Positions 30,137 to 37,757 of a stretch of DNA of 63,807 nucleotides are shown here, in pieces (positions within the stretch are counted from its first letter, which is position 1; each line of letters starts with the position of its first letter). The stretch is from Shewanella profunda. GTDB taxonomy: Bacteria; Pseudomonadota; Gammaproteobacteria; Enterobacterales; Shewanellaceae. The position numbers and the translations under genes were made by a program. Location of the stretch: the NCBI RefSeq assembly GCF_023283765.1, contig NZ_JAKILG010000025.1:1-63807 (forward strand), given 5' to 3'. The notes beneath the pieces were generated by a model. That model ran no database searches and was not told the origin of the DNA. It worked only from the letters and a program-made list of their open reading frames with translations.

Positions 30137-31690
30137 CTAGCTAAAACCTAAATAGTGGGCACCAACAACCAGCACGCTCGATATCAACATCAAAAACAGC
30201 ATAAAACGCCATATAAACTTAAGCCAATTGCCCCAATCAACTCGGCATACCCCAAGCGTAGCCATTAATGATGCAGAAGTAGGTACAATAATATTGGTGA
30301 GCCCATCACCCAGTTGGAACGCCAACACAGCCACTTGTCGAGTCACACCTACAATATCCGATAACGGAGCCATCAGCGGCATAGTCAATGCTGCCTGACC
30401 TGAGCCTGAAGTCACAAAAAAATTAAATACCGATTGAAATAACAGCATAAACCATGCAGATAAAGCATCGGGTAAATGCCCTATTACGCCACCGGCACTG
30501 CTTAATATGGTATTTAGCACGCTCGGCTGTGTCGGTTCACCACCACCTAACAACAGTAATATGCCTGATGCGCAACCAACAAGCAGAGCGGGCTCCAACA
30601 TAGTTTTAGCTCCCTCTTTAAAACTCAGTGCCACCTTATTTAACGTCATACCATTGAGTTTAAAAAGAGTACCAATAATGCCAGCCACTATCCCCATGGT
30701 AAAAAATTGACTCGCAATTTCAGGGATAAACCAAGCTTTGGCAACCACGCCCCAAATAACCCAGATCATAGTCAACACTAGCGTGAGTAAAATTAAGCCA
30801 TCTGCGAGATTAAAACGGCTCTCAAGTTTTGCATTGGCGTGATGCTCACGAAAGAATTCATCAGACTGATAACTATGGGATAAGGTAGGATTTTGCTGAA
30901 TGCGATGGGCATAGCGCATGGTAAAAACAATACCAAATAAGGTAAACCCAACCCACATGGGAAAACGAAAGTCACTGCCTGATAATACCGGAATACCCGC
31001 GATACCTTGGGCAATTGCGACACTAAAGGGATTCATCCACGAGCTGGCGAAACCAATCTGGGTAGCGACGTAAGTTACCATCACTGTGGTAATACCGTCA
31101 TAACCTAAACGTATCATCAGCGGGCAGATAATAATGGCAAAGGCAATCGCCTCTTCTCCCATGCCAAACACCGCGCCACCCAAGGAAAACAAGGTAAATA
31201 TCACGGGAATAAACAGTTTCTCATTACCGCGAGTTTTATCGATTAATCGCAAAATGCCGTTATCAATCGTACCTGTTGCCATTACCACGCCAAAGGAGCC
31301 ACCAATCACTAACATAAACATGATAACGCCAATCGCACTACCCCATTTAGAACCTGAGGTTAAGCCTTCGAAGGCAAAATTAAAAAATCCTACGCCACCT
31401 TCTCCCCTAAATAAGGCAACAGGTTGTAATTGGGGCTCGCCTATATCATCGAATTGATATGCAAAAGAGTTGGGATCAACCACGGTGCGCGCCTTTTGCA
31501 CTCCATCTGCAAGATAATGCACCTCCTGGGTTTGGAATGAACCAATGGGGATGAGGTACGTGAGCAAACCTGCAATTAAAGCGACAAAGAAGATAATCAC
31601 TAAAGTATCGGGCATAACAAATTTACCCGACAGGGGTGTTGATGGAAAGGCATCGACAGTCTTGGTTGACTCAGTAGGGGGATTTGTCAT
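30137..31690 (-). CDS. yfcC: YfcC-family inner-membrane transporter
   Basis: A 517-aa carrier with about 12 hydrophobic segments. The motif GVMEEA-like FGMGEEAIAFAIIICPLMIRLGYD, the ATQIGFASSWMNPFSVAIAQGIAGIP segment and GLTNIIVPTSASLMATLGV near the C-terminus are typical of the YfcC/ArcD-type antiporter group. Family members are predicted to move basic or small amino acids or short dicarboxylates; the substrate is not known. In E. coli yfcC follows pta, and here it has moved about 14 kb to the other side of the focA-pfl block. It is divergent from a LysR gene that probably controls it. Confidence 0.82.
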   Translation of the reverse strand: MTNPPTESTKTVDAFPSTPLSGKFVMPDTLVIIFFVALIAGLLTYLIPIGSFQTQEVHYLADGVQKARTVVDPNSFAYQFDDIGEPQLQPVALFRGEGGVGFFNFAFEGLTSGSKWGSAIGVIMFMLVIGGSFGVVMATGTIDNGILRLIDKTRGNEKLFIPVIFTLFSLGGAVFGMGEEAIAFAIIICPLMIRLGYDGITTVMVTYVATQIGFASSWMNPFSVAIAQGIAGIPVLSGSDFRFPMWVGFTLFGIVFTMRYAHRIQQNPTLSHSYQSDEFFREHHANAKLESRFNLADGLILLTLVLTMIWVIWGVVAKAWFIPEIASQFFTMGIVAGIIGTLFKLNGMTLNKVALSFKEGAKTMLEPALLVGCASGILLLLGGGEPTQPSVLNTILSSAGGVIGHLPDALSAWFMLLFQSVFNFFVTSGSGQAALTMPLMAPLSDIVGVTRQVAVLAFQLGDGLTNIIVPTSASLMATLGVCRVDWGNWLKFIWRFMLFLMLISSVLVVGAHYLGFS

Positions 31691-32057
31691 AAGTGCGCCA
31701 TTTTTATCGTGAATTTAAAGGCCGCACTATAAACCAATGGGAGTAAAATCAGTACATAATATCAATAACACCCCACAACCCCCCGCTATTCAACTTGCTT
31801 TGCGAACTTCCTAACCACAGACTCAAAGCCACACTAGTGAGTCACCACAGAACGGCGAATATTTTGTATCCATTTGATAACAAAATGGCTTTACACCACA
31901 GTTAAGCATAAAGAGTGAAGCACCTCTAAAAACCACACTGTTAATTTTAACTTTACTTGTGAGCAACTCGACACGGCTCTAAAATCATTTCCGTCAATCC
32001 ATCAATAAAATTGATACTTTCCACTCCCCCATTTTTCAGCTAGGAGCAAATTAACAC
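31691..32057. other. Divergent regulatory region between yfcC and lysR-type gene
   Basis: About 370 bp of AT-rich DNA holding promoters of both genes. The only strong signal I see is the dyad at 32001-32015. No ORF with a ribosome binding site is visible. Confidence 0.5.
32001..32015. promoter_or_regulatory. Candidate LysR-type operator
   Basis: ATCAAT-AAA-ATTGAT is a perfect dyad and contains the T-N11-A pattern of LysR-type sites. It lies 43 bp before the LysR start codon, suited to autoregulation and control of divergent yfcC. Confidence 0.4.
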
Positions 32058-32969
32058 ATGAAGTACTCACTCAAGCAAATTGCCGTTTTCGATGCTGTTG
32101 CCAGCCTTGAAAGTGTGAGTGCCGCAGCCAGAAAACTTTCCATGACACAGTCTGCAGTCAGTATGTCCCTCGGCCAACTTGAAAATCTACTCGGCCGTCC
32201 TCTCTTTATACGTCAGGGAAATAGGCTCACATTAAGTCATTGGGGAAATTGGTTACGTCCTAAAGCAAGGCGCCTATTACAAGATGCCCAACAAATTGAA
32301 TTAGGCCTACATGAACAGCACTTGATCAGTGGTCGATTTAAACTTTGTTCTAGTCAGACTGCTGCCGAGCATCTTCTACCAGAACTCATCAGCAAGATTG
32401 ATACGGATTTTCCAGAGCTGCGAATTGAACTGATGGTAGAAAACACCGACCATGTCGTTGACGGTTTACTTAACTATGAATTTGATTTAGGGATCATCGA
32501 AGGGCGTAACGATGATATTCGTCTTCATCAAGAACAATGGCTAGACGACCATTTAGTCGTTATTGCCTCACCCCACCACCCCTATGCCCGTTACGAAAGC
32601 ACCAGCCTATCGCAACTTGAACAGGCCAAATGGGTACTCAGAGAACAAGGTGCTGGTACAAGGCGGATTTTTGATGGTGCCATTCATGGTGTTATCGAAA
32701 AATTAAACGTCTGGAAAGAGTATGAACACGTTCCTTTGCTAAAGGCTTTGGTAAAAAATGGGCCCTATTTAAGCAGCCTGCCTTTCTTGGATGTTGAGAA
32801 GGACGTTGCTAATGGTGAACTGGTTATTCTGTCGACGCCACAACTCAATATGAAACGACATTTATCATTTATTTGGCGTACAGACTCTGGGGAAAACCCA
32901 TTAAGAGACTGTGTCATTACTGAAGCAAGGCGCTTAAGTCGCCACAGGCAAGTTCTGGTTAAACGCTAA
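32058..32969 (+). CDS. LysR-family transcriptional regulator
   Basis: A 303-aa regulator. The winged HTH at residues 3-62 (SVSAAARKLSMTQSAVSMSLGQLENLLGRPLFIR) is followed by a linker helix and a periplasmic-binding-like effector domain (about 92-295). The sequence of the effector domain (ELRIELMVENTDHVVDGLLNYEFDLGIIEG) is close to the CysB/CysL/YeiE group. The coinducer is unknown. Its divergent position makes yfcC the likely target. AGGAGC is 10 nt before the ATG. Confidence 0.88.
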   Translation: MKYSLKQIAVFDAVASLESVSAAARKLSMTQSAVSMSLGQLENLLGRPLFIRQGNRLTLSHWGNWLRPKARRLLQDAQQIELGLHEQHLISGRFKLCSSQTAAEHLLPELISKIDTDFPELRIELMVENTDHVVDGLLNYEFDLGIIEGRNDDIRLHQEQWLDDHLVVIASPHHPYARYESTSLSQLEQAKWVLREQGAGTRRIFDGAIHGVIEKLNVWKEYEHVPLLKALVKNGPYLSSLPFLDVEKDVANGELVILSTPQLNMKRHLSFIWRTDSGENPLRDCVITEARRLSRHRQVLVKR

Positions 32970-33002
32970 TATCTTTTTTTTTGAAGCATCTATAAAGCAA
33001 AA

Positions 33003-33032
33003 ATCCCGAAACAACCTTGGTTGTCTCGGGAT
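33003..33032 (-). terminator. Intrinsic terminator of the focA-CBS gene
   Basis: A long stem (ATCCCGA and ACAACC pairing with GGTTGT and TCGGGAT, one internal mismatch), followed on the minus strand by a T run. It lies between convergent lysR and focA. Confidence 0.8.
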
Positions 33033-33056
33033 AAGATTGATAGCTGTCAGTGGTTT

Positions 33057-34664
33057 TTAATCGTAGAAGGCACCACAAACCACTTTGGCGATCTCATCTC
33101 GAGTAATCATCCCGCATAACTTACCTTGCTCAATAACCGGAAAAGCACTCGGCTTAGTGGCGTAAGCATGGCGCAAACGCTCTTCGTAACTTTGATAGGT
33201 ACTCGCAATCATCAGTCCGCTATCCGTTACAGGAAACAACTTTTGACGATCGACAACCATTAACTCAATTAATGCATCGAGTGGATCCTTGGGAGAAACG
33301 GTTAATACCTCGGTTTGCATTAAATCAGCCACTTTATCGGGCACACCGCGAGTAAACTCCTGCGCCCAGAGGCTGCGCAATAAGTCCTGTTGTGAGATAA
33401 AACCAACTAATACTTGTTTATCATCTACAACGGGGGCGGAGCGCACATTTGCATCACTTAGCAGCTTTAAACCCGCATAGACAGATTGGTCGGCACTCAG
33501 TGTTACTGGATGTTGATCCATTACATCACTCACGAACATTTTAGGAATAGGTTTTGAAACCAGTTTGGCATTTAACATAGTAGGTTGATCTCCAGCAGAA
33601 GTAGAATAAATATAAGGTTCGGGAACAATGGATGGCACAAGCTCATTAGCAAGTGTCTCATCCGTAGGCATGTCTTTGTTTAATAAAGAAGAAGTTGTCA
33701 ACACATTGACTAGGGTTAATGTTGGGGTATGACGCTCAATACTGGATTGATGCGAAGGTTTGGCTTGCTCAATCCACCAATAACCGAGTCCAACAAACAT
33801 CCCACCGCCAACAATATTGCCGAGTGTTACTGGGATAAGATTCTTGATGACAAAATGGCTAAGGGTTAAATCACTGAATTGCGCAGCATCTATACCAATA
33901 GACGTAAAAAATGCTTGATCAGCAAAGATGTGAATTGCAATGCCTAAGGGCACCATAAACAGATTAGCTATGCTGTGCTCAAAACCACTGCTCACAAACA
34001 TTGCCACCGGCAACATAAGTAAAATCGCTTTAGTTAAAGCATCTCGGCTAGCAAAGGTCATCCATACCCCTAAGCACACCAACATGTTACAAAGGATCCC
34101 TAAGCTAAATGCCTGAAACCAGCCATGATGTAATTTATGCTGAGCGATCGTTAAGGCATTCATCCCCCAACGTCCCCCATCAAGTAGATACATACGGGCA
34201 GACATGATCAGTAACAACATCACCATTGCACCGAGTAAATTACCTAGGTAGACCCGCACCCAGCACATAACAAGTTGTTTAGTGGTCACTTTCTTTTGTG
34301 CCCAAGCAACAGAGCTCAGCACGGTACTCGTGAATAGTTCGCCGCCACAGATCACCACCAACATCAAACCTAAGCTAAAGGCTAACCCTCCAGCTAAGCG
34401 TACAAGTCCCCAAGGACTTCCCGCCGCACCAGTTGTCACTGTGATATAAAATACAAAAGCTAAGGCAATAAAGGCGCCTGCAAATGCGGCCAAACCAAAT
34501 GATTGCCAAGCAGATTTAACCACCTTGCTCTGCCCATAATGTTCAGCGTATTCATAAAGGCTCGGCTTATCAGGTTGAGTCTTTTCAATGTGGGGATAGG
34601 ATCGCGTTGGCGAGCTGAGATGAGGCTGTTCCCTCATGCGAGCATCGTACTGTGATGCTTTCAT
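33057..34664 (-). CDS. focA: Formate channel FocA fused to C-terminal CBS domains
   Basis: A 535-aa protein. Residues about 30-300 are an FNT-family channel close to E. coli FocA: AFVFYITVTTGAAG, CGGELFTSTVL, the pore histidine in GFEHSIANLFM, and NLIPVTLGNIVGGG. It moves formate across the inner membrane. After a polar linker of about 70 residues come two CBS domains (about 375-535; SDVMDQHPVTL and ADLMQTEVLTVSP, ending GMITRDEIAKVV). E. coli FocA ends near residue 285, so the CBS part is an addition that probably binds an adenine nucleotide. A TTG at 34700 is in frame; I prefer the ATG at 34664. It is separated from and opposed to pflB. Confidence 0.9.
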   Translation of the reverse strand: MKASQYDARMREQPHLSSPTRSYPHIEKTQPDKPSLYEYAEHYGQSKVVKSAWQSFGLAAFAGAFIALAFVFYITVTTGAAGSPWGLVRLAGGLAFSLGLMLVVICGGELFTSTVLSSVAWAQKKVTTKQLVMCWVRVYLGNLLGAMVMLLLIMSARMYLLDGGRWGMNALTIAQHKLHHGWFQAFSLGILCNMLVCLGVWMTFASRDALTKAILLMLPVAMFVSSGFEHSIANLFMVPLGIAIHIFADQAFFTSIGIDAAQFSDLTLSHFVIKNLIPVTLGNIVGGGMFVGLGYWWIEQAKPSHQSSIERHTPTLTLVNVLTTSSLLNKDMPTDETLANELVPSIVPEPYIYSTSAGDQPTMLNAKLVSKPIPKMFVSDVMDQHPVTLSADQSVYAGLKLLSDANVRSAPVVDDKQVLVGFISQQDLLRSLWAQEFTRGVPDKVADLMQTEVLTVSPKDPLDALIELMVVDRQKLFPVTDSGLMIASTYQSYEERLRHAYATKPSAFPVIEQGKLCGMITRDEIAKVVCGAFYD

Positions 34665-34786
34665 CTCATTTAATCCCAACGCTAAATGTTTTCGAGCCAA
34701 ATAGAGTCAACAACATAAATTTCTCCAGTAATTTCATTGCTCTGTGAATAGTGCAATCAAACAATAACCTGAATAGCCACTCAATA

Positions 34787-34827
34787 AAATTTGATAATAA
34801 TGATATGAACAATCATTAAATTTGATA
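34787..34827 (-). promoter_or_regulatory. Repeat-dyad element upstream of focA
   Basis: The decamer AAATTTGATA occurs at 34787-34796 and 34818-34827, 31 bp apart (three helical turns). Between them is a perfect 7-bp inverted repeat TAATGAT-N7-ATCATTA (34798-34818). It is about 125-160 bp before the focA start. The binding protein is unknown; it does not fit the FNR or CRP consensus. Confidence 0.35.
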
Positions 34828-35375
34828 CACAAGATCAGTACCTGGCAGAATGTTAAGATTTAAAAATTATTTAACAACCAACCTTATTTATTGTTTTATA
34901 TGGAATAATTTAAGCAGATATGATTTCGCGCTATCAATTAGCACGACGTCCCAAGAAGTAGATACCCAGCCAGTGATAACTTTTACTCAAACCATCACTT
35001 CATCAAGTACCCAATTTCCCGATGGAGTAGGCCATCATCAGTCAACTTGATGAACTAAACGCCCTCTTTTAGCACGAGGAAGAAAACTCCAATAACGGGC
35101 TTAACTTCACATTTATTTAAAGACAGTTGCGGATGTACTGCACATTCACGACTTATTTATCGATCCAATTCAAATTTTCACTCCATTTCGCAGTGTAACA
35201 ACACAAAATCGCAGGCAAACGTGATCAATAGGTAACGCAATATGCATGCCTAAGCGTCAATTTTTATCGTTCACCCACCTAAGTTGTTAAGTGCCTCCCA
35301 AATCCCTAAAACAGGTGTTTCAGATTTATTGATACCTAGTGATGACATTAACGACCTATGTTAATATCTGACAGG

Positions 35376-35396
35376 TAAATTGGTCTGACCAATTTA
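35376..35396 (+). promoter_or_regulatory. PdhR-type operator upstream of DUF3360 gene
   Basis: A 21-bp perfect palindrome with core AATTGGTCTGACCAATT matches the PdhR site AATTGGT-N3-ACCAATT and resembles the FadR site. A CTGACA (35368-35373) at its left edge could be the -35, so the operator would overlap the promoter. A near copy precedes pflB. Confidence 0.65.
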
Positions 35397-35416
35397 ACCA
35401 TAAGGAACACGACAGA

Positions 35417-35464
35417 ATGTGGACAAAATTATGGGGTGAACAATTTGTCTACATCGACGACTAA
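35417..35464 (+). CDS. Possible 15-codon leader peptide
   Basis: ATG to TAA encodes MWTKLWGEQFVYIDD, preceded by AAGGA 10 nt upstream, directly after the PdhR-type operator. It ends 119 nt before the DUF3360 start. A hairpin follows it (35471-35505). The two Trp codons and the strong ribosome binding site are compatible with a translated leader, but a chance ORF cannot be excluded. I do not recognise a homologue. Confidence 0.4.
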   Translation: MWTKLWGEQFVYIDD

Positions 35465-35470
35465 AAAAAG

Positions 35471-35505
35471 TGACTATTCTTAGCTTGCCAATCTACAAGC
35501 AAGAG
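35471..35505 (+). promoter_or_regulatory. Stem-loop in DUF3360 leader
   Basis: GACT, CTT and GCTTG pair in turn with CAAGC, AAG and AGTC, with small bulges. There is no T run after it, so it is a leader structure rather than a terminator, possibly linked to translation of the small ORF before it. Confidence 0.35.
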
Positions 35506-35583
35506 TCGTTGCCAAAATCATGGAACACGCTCGGTTGTCATCAAATGATGAATCACAATGTTCTTTTCGGAGAATGAGAAACT

Positions 35584-37116
35584 ATGTCTGAAACAGTCAA
35601 TAAAGAAGAAAGGGAAACCTCAGAGCGGACTTATAGAGAACTGCACCGTCCAGCGTCTCAGTTTGTCACTCGTGAAGCGTATTTGGAGCATGAACTTAAA
35701 ATCATGAAACCAAGACGCTGGGGATTAAATTTACCGGGTCGCGACTTTCGTTTCGAGTGGGAGGACTTAGTCCCCGCATTAGCTGGAACAATTGGGATTA
35801 CCGTGATGTATTCAGCGGTGATGGCAGCATGGGCAGCAGGCTTAACTGAACGGTGGGAACATATCAATTTAGGGGCAGAGTTTGCGATCCAAGTTGTCCG
35901 TGTTGAAATGCTTATCCCCGCCCTACTCTTCTGTATCATTAGCTCCGGTTTTATCAATCCTCGCGCTAACTTAGGTGGTAACCATGGCCCAATGATCCCC
36001 TTAATTGGAGCGATCGCCTTAGCGGGGGCGCACCCACTGGCGCTGGCTATCCTTATTGGGATATTTGGTTTAATTCTCAGTTATTTCAAGGGGGGATCGC
36101 GGCTCGTTAACCTAACAAGTAGCGGCGTTGCGGGGGGATTACTCGTCTTCCTCGGTTTTATGGGTGCCAAGAGCCAAATTGGATCACTCTTTGAATGGGC
36201 TGGCGGTTTACAGGCCAAACATAGCTTAGATTATTCACTCGGTTATGTGGCTTTTGCTATCTTGCTGATCAATGTGATTTTATATGCTTACCTCGCTAAA
36301 GTGGGTAAACGCTGGCTAGCCATTCCGCTATGCTCTATCACTGCCATAGCCTTAGCCTTTGGGTTAGGAGCTGGCCTTGATCTGAAATTTGTCACAGAGC
36401 CAGGGATCCCTAACCTAAACCCAGTCTATTGGTGGGGCTCTACTGAGCATGGATGGCAACTAGGTTTACCTAATACTGCACACTTCATCGCTTCATTACC
36501 CTTTGCCATCTTAGCTGTTGCTATGTGGTCGCCCGATTTCTTAGGACACCGTATTTTCCAAGAGCTTAATTACCCTAAAGGCGCTGAAAAAGTGTTAATG
36601 GATGTCGATGACACTATGACAACCTGCTCACTACGCCAAATTGTAGGCACTGCGGTAGGGGGCGGTAACGTTACGTCGTCTTGGGGAACTTATATGATCC
36701 CTGCGGCCATCGCGAAACGTCCTATTCCAGCAGGCGCTATTTTGCTCGGTAGCCTTTGTATCATTGTAGCGATTATTGGTTATCCAATGGATGTGACCGT
36801 ATGGCGCCCAGTGATGTCGATAGCACTCTTGGTAGGTGTGTTCTTACCACTGCTTGAAGCTGGCTTACAAATGGTGAAAGACAATTTAAGTAGCCAAGCC
36901 GCGGGGATTTGTATTTTTGCCTCTTTTGTTGCAAACCCTGTGCTTGCTTGGGCCTTAACTATGCTCCTTGATAACAATGGTCTTATTGGTGATAAGGAAC
37001 GTCCAAAAACCTTGTCATTTGCAGACCGAGTGATCATTCCTGGCCTAGCATTTGTCATTTGTCTTGCCGCCATGTTAGCGGTTGGCATGATTGAAGGTAT
37101 CCCAGCACTACTTTAA
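35584..37116 (+). CDS. DUF3360 multi-pass membrane protein, putative transporter
   Basis: A 510-aa inner-membrane protein with a soluble basic N-terminus (about 1-55) and roughly 11-13 hydrophobic segments. It matches what I know of DUF3360, a family of Vibrio and Shewanella without a described function. Short Gly-rich half-helix-like segments (GGNHGPMIPLIGAIALAGAH; VGGGNVTSSWGTYMIP) recall the UraA/SLC26 fold, so a proton or sodium coupled anion carrier is a fair guess. It lies between focA and pflB, and a PdhR-type operator sits in its promoter region, which suggests a substrate linked to pyruvate, lactate or formate. Gene start: ATG after GGAGAATGAGAA. Confidence 0.72.
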   Translation: MSETVNKEERETSERTYRELHRPASQFVTREAYLEHELKIMKPRRWGLNLPGRDFRFEWEDLVPALAGTIGITVMYSAVMAAWAAGLTERWEHINLGAEFAIQVVRVEMLIPALLFCIISSGFINPRANLGGNHGPMIPLIGAIALAGAHPLALAILIGIFGLILSYFKGGSRLVNLTSSGVAGGLLVFLGFMGAKSQIGSLFEWAGGLQAKHSLDYSLGYVAFAILLINVILYAYLAKVGKRWLAIPLCSITAIALAFGLGAGLDLKFVTEPGIPNLNPVYWWGSTEHGWQLGLPNTAHFIASLPFAILAVAMWSPDFLGHRIFQELNYPKGAEKVLMDVDDTMTTCSLRQIVGTAVGGGNVTSSWGTYMIPAAIAKRPIPAGAILLGSLCIIVAIIGYPMDVTVWRPVMSIALLVGVFLPLLEAGLQMVKDNLSSQAAGICIFASFVANPVLAWALTMLLDNNGLIGDKERPKTLSFADRVIIPGLAFVICLAAMLAVGMIEGIPALL

Positions 37117-37125
37117 TAACGTTGT

Positions 37126-37160
37126 TTAGCGCAAGCCAATAATGTGTTGGTTTGCGCTAA
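37126..37160 (+). terminator. Strong hairpin after DUF3360 gene
   Basis: A 14-bp stem (TTAGCGCAAGCCAA with TTGGTTTGCGCTAA, one G-T pair) and a 7-nt loop. There is no T run, so it may protect the 3' end or work with Rho rather than act as a classical terminator. Confidence 0.5.
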
Positions 37161-37233
37161 TGATAGAAGCTATTTATTTCACTGATATATAGCCAATATG
37201 ATTGATTTTTAAAACATTTATGTATCAATCCCA

Positions 37234-37260
37234 TTGCCTATGTACCATTGGTCCTATAAT
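37234..37260 (+). promoter_or_regulatory. Possible distal pflB promoter
   Basis: TTGCCT, a 15-bp spacer and a perfect TATAAT at 37255-37260. The spacer is short. ATTGGTCC just before the -10 looks like half of a PdhR-type site. Confidence 0.4.
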
Positions 37261-37494
37261 GGACGGCCAAGTAAGCACTTTTGTACCTAAAGCTCAGTAG
37301 CGTCTGAATCCCAATATCAAAGTTTTTGTATTGTTGAACGAGGCTGGTTTTAACTGAATTAGGTATATGACTAATCGATGAGATGCAAACGTTAATTTAC
37401 GGTAAAAATGCTATATGGGTAGCAATTTTGGAATTAACTCAAGGCAAACTAAACTGATTTAAGTGCGATAGTAGGTTAGCTATGGTAGTATGAA

Positions 37495-37523
37495 TCTGGT
37501 TAATTGGTCTTACCAATTATAAT
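37495..37523 (+). promoter_or_regulatory. Proximal pflB promoter with PdhR-type operator in the spacer
   Basis: The palindrome TAATTGGTCTTACCAATTA (37501-37519) runs into a perfect -10 TATAAT (37518-37523). The -35 position 17 bp upstream (37495-37500) is weak. The operator therefore occupies the -35/-10 spacer, the position expected for a repressor. Pyruvate relieves PdhR repression in E. coli. Confidence 0.65.
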
Positions 37524-37631
37524 GAGGAATTATCGATAACCGAACTAGCGAATATTTGCCATCTTATCGGGTATCAATAGACAGACTTTTGAAGTACCAG
37601 CTTTTATAAAGCAACAGGTATTTTAAAGATC

Positions 37632-37696
37632 AGTTCCCATCATAGGGCGTCATCATGAAGGGAACTTTATATCAGGAATTAGCTATTGGCTTATAG
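37632..37696 (+). promoter_or_regulatory. pflB leader hairpin with a possible 13-codon ORF
   Basis: AGTTCCC (37632-37638) pairs with GGGAACT (37660-37666). The 21-nt loop contains AGGG and the ATG of a short ORF at 37655-37696, MKGTLYQELAIGL. A second pairing, ATTGGC with GCCAAT (from 37685), follows. The elements are visible, but translation is unproven. Confidence 0.3.
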
Positions 37697-37757
37697 TCAG
37701 CATTGCTCAGCGCTGATCGCCAATAACCTTTAATCTCAACCAAAAGGTATTAGTACG

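Larger units (their letters stand above)
34665..35416. other. Long divergent regulatory region between focA and DUF3360 gene
   Basis: About 750 bp. It contains repeated elements close to focA (34787-34827) and a PdhR-type palindrome close to the DUF3360 gene (35376-35396). A 66-codon frame at 34850-35050 has no ribosome binding site or protein-like composition and I do not call it. The middle, 34830-35340, shows nothing I can name. Confidence 0.5.
37117..37757. other. pflB promoter and leader region
   Basis: About 640 bp between DUF3360 and pflB. It contains a hairpin (37126-37160), a distal promoter (37234-37260), a proximal promoter with an embedded PdhR-type operator (37495-37523), and a structured leader with a possible short ORF. 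E. coli pfl likewise has a long multi-promoter control region. Confidence 0.6.

Noticed and set aside
34798..34830. FNR box upstream of focA
   Set aside because: TTGAT and ATCAA halves occur but never with the required 4-bp spacing; the nearest pair is spaced by seven.
34850..35050. 66-codon plus frame between focA and DUF3360
   Set aside because: No Shine-Dalgarno, no recognisable domain, and the first codons overlap AT-rich promoter-like DNA.
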